Shown piece by piece: positions 40,001 to 47,808 of a stretch of 64,000 nucleotides of DNA. Position 1 is the first letter of the stretch. Each line of letters opens with the position of its first letter. The stretch is taken from contig CAJNDS010000177.1 in NCBI GenBank assembly GCA_905221605.1, positions 87,501-151,500 of the forward strand, read 5' to 3'. The stretch comes from Symbiodinium natans (lineage: Eukaryota; Sar; Dinophyceae; Suessiales; Symbiodiniaceae). The position numbers and the translations under genes were made by a program. Below the pieces are notes generated by a model that saw only the letters and a program-made list of their open reading frames with translations, was not told the DNA's origin and searched no databases.

Positions 40001-43000
40001 AACCCTAAACTATACACCCTAAACCAGCCCGAAAGCCTACGGGCAGCCTAGGCCAAGGGGCCGTTTGGGGATCAGGGTTTTGCCTTTGCTGGGGTTCTTT
40101 TACAGGAGCCGGTCATCCACAAGACGCCGCATGAAGCACCCCACCCTGTTCATTAAATGGGTTTAGGGTTTAGGGTTAGTTTAGGATTTAGGGTTTAGGG
40201 TTCAGTGCCTAGGGCTTACTTGAAGTTTCGTGGGTACTCATAAGTCGGGTTAGAATCGTCCTAAACAAGGTTAGCCATAGTTACCCAACTTTTAACCCTA
40301 CTTCTAAGTACCCATGAGTAGGTGTCCCGGTGACCTCGGGTGACTAGAGTGACAACCCTCAAATGCCTAGCATGTTCAGACTGCGAGAACACACCGCCTT
40401 ACAGAGACCTCGACTCTTCCAAATCTCTTAGGGTTTAGGGCATAGGGTATGCCAGAATCCGAGACCCTGAAGACTTCTTAAGCCCGAGACCTAAACCTTA
40501 AACCCTAAACCCTAAACCTCAGCCCTAAACCCTAAGCCCTAAACCCTAAACCCTAAACCCTAAACCCTAAACCCTAAACCCTAAACCCTAAACCCTAAAC
40601 CCTAAACCCTAAACCCTAAACCCTAAACCCTAAACCCTAAACCCTAAACCCTAAACCCTAAACCGCAAGCAGGACCTGGCCAGGAGCCTTGGAAACGGCT
40701 CCTTGTGGGCAGCACTGGATGCGGAGCGCCTAGAAGCCCGGGACCTCTCAGCAACTTGGCGGATTTGGCGGATTTGGAGGGTTTAGGGTTTAGGGTTTAG
40801 GGTTAAGGGTTTAGGGTTTTAGGGTTTAGGGTTTAGGGTTTAGGGTTTAGGGTTTGAGGTGTAGGGATTAGGGCTTAGGGTCGATGAGTGCTGCTTGGAA
40901 AGGTCGAAAGCCCGAAGCCCGGCCCCCCTTTTGCCCCAGCAGAGCCCTAGTGTATCAAGATGCGTGTACCGCAAACCCTAGGGCTTAGGATTTCGGGTTC
41001 AGGATTTAGGGTTCAGGGTTTTAGGGTTTTAGGGTTTTAGGGTTTTAGGGTTTTAGGGTTTTAGGGTTTTAGGGTTTTAGGGTTTAGGATTTTAGGGTTT
41101 TAGTGTTTTAGGGTTTTAGGGTTTTGGGTTTTAGGGTTTTAGGGTTTAGGGTGTAACGGGGCTTCCCATCCACCCCAAACAAAAGAACCAGCGATTGAAG
41201 TGAGGTGATTATGTGGGTCTTTCCTAAAAAAGGTGAACCCCATACCCAAAAGTAGAATAGAATCCCTTTCAAGGGATCTCCAAAACCAATACCCTTGTTT
41301 TCGGAAACCCCCATGTTTACGTGTACCGCCGGGAAAACCCTTAGACCCGGCCCCGCTAGTTCAAGCTCCCCCTCGCCTGTCCCGCCGCCACAGCCCCGTT
41401 AAACCGTAAACCCTAAAACCCTAAACCCTATACCCTAGAACCTAAACCCTAAACCCTAAACCCTAGGACATGTACATGTTGGTAGCCCTTACATAAGTAC
41501 TTAACTTGGGGCAGAGGCTTCTGCACAAGAATTGCCTGGTTTTGTTTGGTGGGGTGGCCAGCAGTTTTCAGGGTTCAGGGCAAAGCTACGCAACATCTCT
41601 AAGTCCCAAACCCTGAGCCCTAGTTAGCCTAACCCTAAACCCTAAACCCTAAACCCTAAACCCTAAACCCTAAACCCTAAACCCTAAACCCTAAACCCTA
41701 AACCCTAAACTCTTTGAAGTTTAGGGTTTGCTGGGAGTTCGGAGGTGGCTGTCAATGAGCTGCTGCTGTGGCATGGGACTTCACGCGAGGCCCTTCAAGC
41801 TTCATAATATTTTGGGCTGTTGGGTTTAGGGTTCAGGGTTTAGGGTTTAGGGTTTAGGGTTCAGGGTTTAGGGTTTAGGGTTTATTCAAGCTTCATACTA
41901 TGTTGGGCTTGAGGGTTCTGTGTGTATGGATTAGGGTCTATAGGGAGTCTGTAAGTAGCAAGCAGTCGATAGGGCCAACATTTTTCTCCCCTATAGAACT
42001 GAAAGTGTACTGAACTCAGCAACTAAGTTTTTGGGACACCGGTCCGATGGCAAAAGCTACCTATAAGGAGGGGCCCTCGATAATGGAGAGCAACCCTGAT
42101 TGGGCGTTCATGTTGCCGTTCTGTAGATTTTTTGCAAAAACGCTACAGAGTCCTGACACACACCCTAAACCCTAAACCCCAAATCCTAAACCCTACAGGC
42201 CTTCATGTTGCTGTTGCTTGTTTTTCCTGTTCTCCATGGACTCAGACATCTCGGAATGGCTGTCCTAAACCCTAAACCCTAAACTCTAAACTCTAAACTC
42301 TAAACCCTAAACCCTAAACCCTAAACCCTAGTTGGATACAACTCCAGAATTATTTTTGGGGATCTACATGACAGTGTAGGGTTGAAGGTTTAGCCTCTTC
42401 GCTTATACCGGTACCGCACCCTACCTGTAAGGCTGTGGGGGTATACAGTCTTTGGGGTCAAAGTGTTGGGCTGTGATAAGGCTGTGGCTCCGGTGTCGAA
42501 GAACAAAATTCGAGAGAATCATAGGAGCCCCAAGAAACTGTATGCCTTAAACCACCCGAAGCCCCAATCTAGCTGAGGGCAGAGAGCCTCGAAGTTTAGA
42601 ACTCCTATCCGACTTAGTGCCGAAGTCTAAGAACTATTCACATGCAAATGGCGGGCCTAGCGAAGCCCGCAGCCCCAAGCCCCCCCTCCCACCCACCACA
42701 CACACTCGCTAGACCCTACATCCTAGACCCTAAACCCTAAACCCTAACCCCTAAAGACCCTATAGACCCTAAAGACCCTAAAGACCCTAAAGACCCTAAA
42801 GACCCTAAAGACCCTAAAGACCCTACGCACCCTGAAGACCCTAAAGACCCCAAAGACCCTAAACCCTACACCCTAAACCCTAAACCCTAAACCCTAAACC
42901 CTAAACCCTAAACCCTAACCCGAAACCCCAAATCCACAGGCTGCGGAGTCGATAGCAGAGCGAGGCTTCGAGATCTCGGTGCCTGGATTGATGTAGGACC

Positions 43001-44351
43001 CCGGAGGCTTAGGGTTTAGGACTCAAAATTTAGGGTTTAGGACTCAAAATTTAAGGTTTAGGGGTTTAGGGTTTAGGGATTTAGGGTTTGGGTTGTACCC
43101 TGACTTTCCTTTAGGGGGTAGGTTCCCTTACCCCAGCAAGCCGGACCGGGTGCCCCTTTCTTGTCCTCTAGGTTGCTGGGAACCCGGAGATGGATCCGAA
43201 AAAACCCTAAACAGCAAGATATGAGAGGGTTTAGGGTTTAGGGTTTAGGGTTTAGGGTTTAGGGTTTAGGGTTTAGGGTTTAGGACGAAGCCCAAACCAC
43301 ATGGTCACACAGTCGGGTTGAAAATGTCAACAGCACCGATCCCCGAACCAGCAATAAACGTTAGGGTCCCTCTTTGAATACGGAGAACCCCCAAAGTTGT
43401 CGGGAAGTAGAGACAGCAACAGCGGCTTGCAAGTGCCAGAGCCTTCCTAAAAACCCTGAGGGAGTTTACGGGCATCCCAAAACCATCCAAAACCCTAACA
43501 CCTAATATTCAAAGCCTGTTGAAACCCTGAACCCCGAACCCTAAACCCTATATCTGTATATCTATACAGAAGTATGTAGGGTTCCTAACTTCGGAAACCC
43601 CCTAGTCCTGAGGAGAGAAGCACCCACGGACGGCGGTACGGCCCTGGAGTCTACCTTGCGGAAGATCTGTCGAAAAGCATCAGCTACTGCCCGGACAAGG
43701 TCGGCTGGAAAAGCAAGCGAGGGCTGCTTGTGTTCTGCCCGTACCCTACTTGGAGTTTCATGGGTACTTATAGAAGTATAGGGGTTATATAAGTACCCTT
43801 AAGAAGTTTATAACCCTGTAGGTACTGCATAATTGCTTGTAACTCTACTTGTAACGAGTTAGGGCAACTATAAGGTTATAAACTTCTTAAGGGTACTTAT
43901 GTAACCCCTATACTTCTATATAAGTGCCCATGAACCTCCAAGTACCTGCGCCTTGGAGTGCTTACATCTGCCAGCATATGCCCTGACGAGGCTGGGCCCA
44001 AGTATGTCCTGCTCTGCCGTGCCGTGTGTGGGCAAATCTTCTACACGGAAAAGGGCTGGCACGATGAGGCCGGCGAGGAAGCCGCAAGAGGTGACAAGCA
44101 CTGCGTACTTGCAAACCCGGGCAAGCAGGGCCCGCGGGAATACATCCTCCTGCAGTCAGCACAGGTGTACCCGGAGTCTAGGACCTACAGTTGTGCTCTT
44201 CTTTCTTTCTTAAGGCTTAGCTGCTCAACCACGACCTAAAGCCCTGAACTAAAACCACTGGCGCGCCGAGGAGTACATCGTGGAGATTGGAGAGGCCTCC
44301 CAGCCAGACGTGACCCCGAAGCAGACGCGCGTCTATGCCTTGACCCTCTGA
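30479..44351 (+). CDS. protein with two tandem PARP (ADP-ribosyltransferase) catalytic domains
   Basis: Some twenty + strand exons spell out two PARP domains in a row. Domain 1 (30479-about 36250) has LWHGTS, then YGRGLYFSESVTKADE, then DSTLGDRARAVNTYREM and DQVYPEYLVLYQ. Domain 2 (about 36290-44351) has PLYWKN, RRVEESFLQ, NELLLWHGTS, YGPGVYLAEDLSKSISYC and REYILLQSAQVYPEYIVEI, ending at a TGA (44349-44351). Each keeps the H-Y-E triad (H of WHGTS, Y of LYF/VYL, E of YREM/REYIL) that marks poly- or mono-ADP-ribosylating enzymes using NAD+. The role is probably DNA-damage or stress signalling, by family. No stop or other gene interrupts the series. The count of exons and the N-terminus are not final. 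Confidence 0.78.
30588..30674. mobile_element. family 2 element starting at a splice donor
   Basis: TCTTATACTAGCAGCCCTTA on the left and GGACTGTTAGTATAAGGGGA with ACATCCCAA on the right. It begins at the GT donor of the exon ending at 30586. Confidence 0.65.
31168..31360. repeat. diverged tandem duplication, about 92-bp unit
   Basis: GCTGCAGGGAAGGTTCGTTT (31168) and GCTGCAAGGAAGGTTCGTTT (31260) begin two copies that both run to AAGACCCCAAGGGAA. They differ by scattered changes, so it is an older duplication within the intron. Confidence 0.75.
31728..31846 (+). CDS. PARP gene exon, domain 1
   Basis: Reads RVLFEAIFTWDALRSLRLQH, then ILSHLATTVVSENGNVCLR to a GT donor. The open frame and helix-rich sequence are convincing; placement in the domain 1 region is by position. 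Confidence 0.5.
31921..31938. repeat. poly-G tract
   Basis: About 15 G in a row inside an intron. Confidence 0.8.
32150..32182. repeat. poly-G tract of about 33 bases
   Basis: One of the longest homopolymers in the window. It lies just before the exon carrying the PARP LWHGTS motif. Length may be inaccurate in an assembly. Confidence 0.9.
32188..32261 (+). CDS. PARP domain 1 exon with the HGT motif
   Basis: After GGATTAG reads DLDDDVNEVYLWHGTSVRDG and LTLL. The N-E-x-x-L-W-H-G-T-S string is the NAD-contacting strand of PARP catalytic domains, with the first catalytic residue (His). Confidence 0.85.
32590..33414 (+). CDS. PARP domain 1 exons: GLYFSES and LLLCRV
   Basis: Three exons join in phase: 32590-32643 (IALTDFNLALAGSGGGT, GC donor), 33077-33142 (FSAGQRYGRGLYFSESVTKA, GC donor) and 33341-about 33414 (YSKTETGGRYEDIRALLLCR). 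The joined KADEYSK and LYFSES strings are standard PARP wording, with the second catalytic residue (Tyr) in GLYF. The fit only works if the two GC donors are used. Introns hold family 1 elements at 32957-33057 and 33181-about 33290. Confidence 0.82.
32957..33058. mobile_element. family 1 element copy
   Basis: Left CTTGGTAGGCTCATGGGTAC, right TGCCCATGAACCTCGAAGT. Confidence 0.65.
33706..33811. mobile_element. family 2 element, both arms present
   Basis: Left TTTGGGATGTTCCCCCTTCT with ACTAACAGTC; right GGACTGTTAGTATAAGGGGA with GCATCCCAAG. A C run sits in the centre. Confidence 0.7.
34078..34113. repeat. (TA)n microsatellite
   Basis: About sixteen TA units in an AT-rich region with ATACATA repeats. 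Confidence 0.85.
34255..34575 (-). repeat. composite CCCTCAAA / CCCTAAAA / CCCTAAA array
   Basis: About eleven CCCTCAAA units, then CCCTAAAA and CCCTGAAA, then about fifteen CCCTAAA. Blocks of one variant indicate local homogenisation. Confidence 0.92.
34602..34670 (+). CDS. PARP domain 1 exon
   Basis: Reads GKFHYTLEREPAAILKPLEG between CCCTAAA and TTTAGGG. It follows LLLCRV in the order expected for the acceptor-loop region of the domain. Edges approximate. Confidence 0.55.
35206..35345 (+). CDS. probable PARP domain 1 exon or insertion
   Basis: An open frame of about 48 residues: HKDGNHGVLLGAQKYQVFGT, AKKDHNPRDPLEGLFETRCQ and IPAQQCFS. The DGNHGVLLG part resembles the HSVLG turn of PARPs, but the next exon supplies that turn again, so it may be an inserted or duplicated segment. 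Confidence 0.4.
35578..36352 (+). CDS. PARP domain 1 end and domain 2 start
   Basis: Exon 35578-35636 (SDSTLGDRARAVNTYREMCV, GT donor), exon 36058-36082 (YNTDQVYP, GC donor) and exon 36222-about 36352 join in phase to give YREMCVYNTDQVYPEYLVLY, the C-terminal strand of a PARP domain with the catalytic Glu in YREM. The third exon goes on through QRLHGGESAPRLMPEAPFLL to ELPLYWKNALGQQKWF, where the second domain begins (LPxxW start). This exon physically links the two domains, which is the main evidence for one fused protein. Confidence 0.8.
35969..36016. repeat. poly-C tract, about 45 bases
   Basis: A long C run continuing a C-rich, CCCTCCCC region, inside the 35636-36058 intron. It gives false proline-rich frames. 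Confidence 0.9.
36668..37129. mobile_element. long family 3 element with nested palindrome and poly-G
   Basis: Outer ends CGTTCTTAGCGGGGAATGAG and CTCATTCCCTACGAAGAACC. Inside is a second symmetrical unit: CATAATGTTGGACCTGCTTT (36786) against AAAGCAGGTCCCACATTATG (37085), with a G run of about 24 at 37048. This looks like one element inserted in another. Confidence 0.65.
37140..37268 (-). repeat. (CCCTAAA/CCCCAAA)n array
   Basis: About eighteen units directly upstream of a PARP exon. Confidence 0.92.
37276..38090 (+). CDS. PARP domain 2 exons before the catalytic core
   Basis: Exon 37276-37389 reads GQKVLLQVDRNPAMEAFREH and WIVKPRICELIQLTLGL, GT donor. Exon 38014-38090 opens after CGACGAG and completes the lysine codon: KLADETASGAALEVLSARRV, then EESFLQ. 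The order V-L-S-x-R-R-V-E-E-S-F is the RVEN/RIQN helix of PARP10/14-type domains. Both exons are flanked CCCTAAA-left, TTTAGGG-right. Confidence 0.75.
37391..37550 (+). repeat. (TTTAGGG)n array
   Basis: About ten perfect units then degenerate ones, immediately after a PARP exon. Confidence 0.92.
37830..38004 (-). repeat. (CCCTAAA)n array
   Basis: About twenty-four units before the exon at 38014. Confidence 0.95.
38461..38795. repeat. degenerate minisatellite (CCCACGAAGAAATGGCCCTTG-type)
   Basis: About a dozen imperfect units of roughly 25-30 bases, each with CCACGAA and a C(C/T)TTGCCC segment. It is open in several frames on both strands, which yields repetitive false proteins such as HEKMARRRPL. 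Confidence 0.75.
38927..38948. repeat. (CT)n microsatellite
   Basis: Eleven CT units. Confidence 0.9.
39379..39492. mobile_element. family 4 element copy
   Basis: Left TTGGTAGCCCAGTGATCCCC, middle GGCTCAAGGCTCCCTC and AACCCCAAAAAGGGTGCCCT, right GGTTTCTGGGCTAGCCAG. Confidence 0.65.
39815..40750 (+). CDS. PARP domain 2 exons between RVEE helix and HGT motif
   Basis: Exon 39815-39908 reads AFKQAVHEKLRLSGQQRCTP and PQERFANHSPP and mirrors RFEKYLRQRGRIKESRQQCDP of domain 1. Exon from 40106 follows a clear TTTTACAG (EPVIHKTPHEAPHPVH in one frame; phase uncertain). Exon 40673-40750 reads DLARSLGNGSLWAALDAERL and EARDLS to a GC donor. The parallel with domain 1 supports an internal duplication. 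Confidence 0.65.
40495..40665 (-). repeat. (CCCTAAA)n array
   Basis: About twenty-four units ending just before the exon at 40673. Confidence 0.95.
40985..41155 (+). repeat. (TTTTAGGG)n 8-bp variant array
   Basis: About eighteen 8-base units. The same variant appears in reverse at 10497 and 48000. Confidence 0.92.
41630..41712 (-). repeat. (CCCTAAA)n array
   Basis: Eleven to twelve units upstream of the HGT exon of domain 2. Confidence 0.93.
41738..42992 (+). CDS. PARP domain 2 exons with the HGT motif
   Basis: Exon 41738-41798 reads SEVAVNELLLWHGTSREALQ and ends at a GC donor (CAA|GCTTC). Exon 42940-42992 continues in phase: AAESIAERGFEISVPGL, ending AT|GTAGGA. The joined EALQAAESIAERGF is the normal HGT-to-GF spacing of PARPs. 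The 1.1 kb intron holds TTTAGGG (41823-41885) and several CCCTAAA arrays. Confidence 0.82.
42720..42935 (-). repeat. CCCTAAAGA (9-bp) and CCCTAAA array
   Basis: About nine units of the 9-base form CCCTAAAGA, then ordinary CCCTAAA units, just before the exon at 42940. Confidence 0.92.
43618..44351 (+). CDS. PARP domain 2 C-terminal exons and stop
   Basis: Exon 43618-43740 reads STHGRRYGPGVYLAEDLSKS, then YCPDKVGWKSKRGLLVFC, GT donor. Exon 43975-44173 (after CTGCCAG) continues ICPDEAGPKYVLLCRAVCGQ, HCVLANPGKQGPREYILLQS and AQVYP. The last exon, 44271-44351, gives EYIVEIGEASQPDVTPKQTR and VYALTL, then TGA. The last join needs a GA donor at 44174 and yields the family's VYPEYIVEI. The catalytic Glu is in REYILL. 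Confidence 0.85.
43741..43947. mobile_element. long family 1 element inside a PARP exon junction
   Basis: CCTACTTGGAGTTTCATGGG on the left, CCCATGAACCTCCAAGTA on the right, plus a second inner inverted repeat (AAGAAGTTTATAACC / GGTTATAAACTTCTT). GTACC occurs at both edges as a possible 5-bp target duplication. Confidence 0.75.
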
Positions 44352-44752
44352 GGCTCGGCACCGTGTTCTCCTAGTTGGGAGTTAGGGTTTAGAGTTTCTA
44401 GGGCTTAGGAGGCTTGTAATGTTGAGGATGGCAATAAGCTATGAATTCGGGTATTATCTAGTATTATCTAGCGGGTCTATTTGTAGCACCACTCTGAATT
44501 AGCCCTATTTAGTATGGCATTCGGCACCAACTTCCAGAAGACTCCCAACCCTGAACACTTTTTAGCAAGCTCTTTTTTCGGTACATGGTTGCATAAAACC
44601 CCGAAAACCCCGACACCCCGAAAACCCTAAAACCCCCAAACCCCAAAACCCCCAAACCTCCAAAACCCCCCAAACCCTCAAAACCCCAAAACCCCAGAAC
44701 CCCCAAGCCCCGGAACCCCAGAACCCCAAACCCAACACCAATTTGGTGACAG

Positions 44753-45739
44753 GTTCGAAGATCCTGGTGTTGGCCTGCACCTGCCCGAGCAGCATCCGCG
44801 ACCAAGGGAGACAGCTGGCCCAAGGTGATGACTCCATGGATCCAGGGTTAAGATTCAGGTTTTAGGGCTTAGGGTTTAGTTTAGGGTTTTGGGTTTAGGG
44901 TTTAGGGTTTAGGGTTTGGGGTTTAGGGTTTAGGGTTTAGGGTCCAGGGTGCAATGATTCCATGCCATGAGATCGAGAAGCCGAAGCAGAGAGCAACACT
45001 GGAAGCTGCCTAAGAGAGGAAGGAATCCTTCCGCAGGCAACGTTGGAACGGATCAACGAGGAAGGCCATGACAAGGCAAGCTGCCCGCTTCCAGAAGCAT
45101 ATGCCTCCCTGCGGAACCTCAAGAACAAGGCGACCTGCAAAAATGGAGAGTGGCCGGACAGTGGTCGGCTCAACCAGGAGCAGGTGGGTGGAGACACGAT
45201 CGACCTGGCCAGCAACTGCGAGTACGTCGGTCAGGCTCTGAGCCACGCAGGCTTGACCCCGACTGCCGCCTTGGAGACCAAATGGGCCCCCCAAATAATC
45301 ACCCTAAACCCTAAACCCTAAACCCTAAACCCTAAACCCTAAACCCCCATGCTACTATCATGCCTTTGAAGGCAGAGGGACGGCCCGGCCCCACAAGGTA
45401 GAGGAGCCAGGTGGTCATTGCTTGCGCGGCCGCACCGGCAACCCGGAAAGCCTACAACACAGCAAGCTTGATATTTCTTTGAACATGACTCGCTGGCTCC
45501 TGGCTTGGAATTTTGGAGTTAGTACCTTAAATCTCCCTATAGCATTTTTTTAAGGGACCCCTAACCCTAAACCCTAAACCCTAAACCCTAAACCCTAAAC
45601 CCTTGTTTCCCCAAAAATTTCCTGCCAAGAGCCCAGCGAGATAACAGCTGAGTTTGTTGGCCTTGGCCCTCTCGAAGTGCGGCTGATGGCCAGGATTTTC
45701 GAGCACCTGCTGGAGCTTCCTGTTCAGGGGCTTGTTTAG
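44753..45739 (+). CDS. unidentified gene downstream of PARP
   Basis: Four exons. 44753-44824 (after GTGACAG, GT donor): SKILVLACTCPSSIRDQGRQ and LAQ. 44990-about 45285, in matching phase: SNTGSCLREEGILPQATLER, INEEGHDKASCPLPEAYASL, NKATCKNGEWPDSGRLNQEQ, DTIDLASNCEYVGQALSHAG. 45376-about 45470: GTARPHKVEEPGGHCLRGRT and GNPESLQHSK. 45637-45739: EITAEFVGLGPLEVRLMARI, FEHLLELPVQGLV, then TAG at 45737-45739. The coding nature of the second exon (about 98 residues) is clear. No family was recognised, and the start was not found. Confidence 0.6.
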
Positions 45740-47808
45740 TGTTTTACAGTGTTACATGGAGTTTATGGGGTCCTTAGGACCATTTAGGGTAGGGTGTTAT
45801 GGGGTTTATGGGGTTAGTTAGGGCGACTTAGGGCTATTTAGGGTTTATAGGTGTTTGTAGGCTTCAAGGCTTGGGACTTATAGGGTTCTAAAACCCCTCA
45901 ATGTCAGTTTGTCGAAAAGCCTCCCCTGCTACTCGCACTTGACATGCCGGAGATTCCGCATGTTTGCTGAGATTCGGGATAGGGTCTCGAGATAGGAGCC
46001 AGGCAGCTACATCGGAGTTGCTTGCGGCAGGGCGCTTTTCCATCTGCCACCGGGCAAACACAACACATTCTTGCGGTCGTGGTGGTGGGGTTGGGCTATA
46101 ATTAGGGTTGACTGTTTTAGGCTTTGGGGCTCTAGAGAACGCCCCTTAAACCTCAGCCCCTGAACCCCAACTCATGGGGGTGCGGGTGTAGGGTTCCCGA
46201 TTGCGCGGACCCTGAACCCTGAACCCTAAACCCTGAAACCCCAGCTGTCTTGGGTTGGCTAGAACTTGTTATTTTCACGGGGCCATAGGCCTTTGTCTTG
46301 ACCCAAGCCAACGAACCCCCCACACCATAAGCCCTAAACCTCAAACATCCAACACCCGATCCTATAAACCCTAAACCCTAAACCCTAAACCATTGTGAAA
46401 TCCATCTTGATTTGTCTTGTCTTGTATAAGACCGAATCCGTGTGACCCTAGTCGCACTACCGTACCAGTATGACCCCATACGCGGATCCCTACTTCTTTT
46501 CCTTCGTTTAAGTCCTTTTACGTTTCCATCCCCTAAATAGGGCGACAACTGTATCTACGCAGACGTCTAAAGCTCACAGACTGGGTCCAAAATCGGCTTA
46601 ATAGTGGACCGGACAAACCCAGCCTCAAAACCCTAAACACAATTTGAACCACCTCAAACCCGGGCCCCGCAAAGCGGGGCTGGGGCTTATACCCATCGAT
46701 TCCTGCATCAACCGAAAAGAACTCGCAAATTTAGGGTTTCTCCAAATTGGGTTTGTAGGGTTTACAGGGCTTTTAGGGTCTGTAAGGGTTATAGGGTCGC
46801 TTGGAATCCTTGGATTTTAGAGGGCTTGCAGAGGGTAGAGGGTGTATCACGGTTCCATTGTCGGTAAGGCTTATAGGGTTGAGCATAGGGCTTATAAAAG
46901 GGTCGGCTGAGAGGGTTTTGGTCTGGGTCGCGGGGGGTTATAAAGCCTAGAGGGTTTGCATTGTCTGGCTTATACGCCTTTTCTGCTTTAGGGGTCTTTA
47001 GGTTTCCGGGCTTGTTGGTTTTTAGGGTTCAATTTGGTTTTGGGGGTTCAGGGTTCAGAGTTCTTCTGAGACTCTAGTTGCCTTTAGCTTTCATTATGAG
47101 CCATACTTGCCGTGCAGCGTTAAGCCCCTGCCCCAAATCCGGAACCCTAAACACTCCATGCCATGTAGACTTAAGCCCTAATTAGCAGTGAAGGGCTTCT
47201 GTTGTTTTTGGAAACCGGTTTAGATTGATTTTGCTTGTAGCATTAGCCATGTCAGGTTGGCCCCACCCGCCGTCACATGGGGGGGTTTGCGAATTTAGGG
47301 GGTGAGTTATAGCAGGCGTCCCATAGTTTTGTGCACCCCCGCATATCTAACCCCCGGAAAACACCCTAAACCCTCAACACTCAACAACAAACCGAAAGCC
47401 CAGAGACACTTCAGTTTCAAGGCCCTGTAGGCCAATGGCTCAGGGCTTCAACTTTGGAACGTTGTGGGGGTTTGGGGTTTAGGGTTCAGGGTCTAGGGTC
47501 TCGGGTGTAGAGTTTAGGGTTTGGGGTTGGAGTTAGGGTTTAGGGTTTCCGCTTTAGGGTTTGAGCTAGAGGGTGTTGAAGCCTAAAAGTGCTTCGAGTT
47601 GCAGAGCCTGGGGATGTGGTTTTCCATTCGAGGCTCAAGAAGTACCCCAAGAGCCTTATCTAGACACCCCACCTTCTAAGTTGGTTCTTTATCTCGATAA
47701 GATATCTGGTACACGAGAAGAACCCTTTTAAACACTGAACCCTAAACCCTAAGCACTGAACCCTGATCCCTAAACACAGACCCCTTAACCCTAAGCCCTA
47801 AACCCCAG
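45740..47808. other. 2-kb stretch without a convincing gene
   Basis: Between two genes. It holds short CCCTAAA arrays (46360-46390), degenerate TTTAGGG-like text, and a family 5-like piece near 47280-47360 (GGGGGTTTGCGAATTTAGGG). Short islands at about 46007-46065 (TSELLAAGRFSICHRANTT) and 47605-47650 could be exons but are not supported. The upstream exons of the ABC gene may lie here. Confidence 0.4.

Noticed and set aside
44509-44837. Minus-strand GFWGFG-type proteins at 44.6 kb
   Set aside because: Derived from AACCCCAAAACCCC-type repeats. The + strand exon at 44753-44824 is the real coding part.
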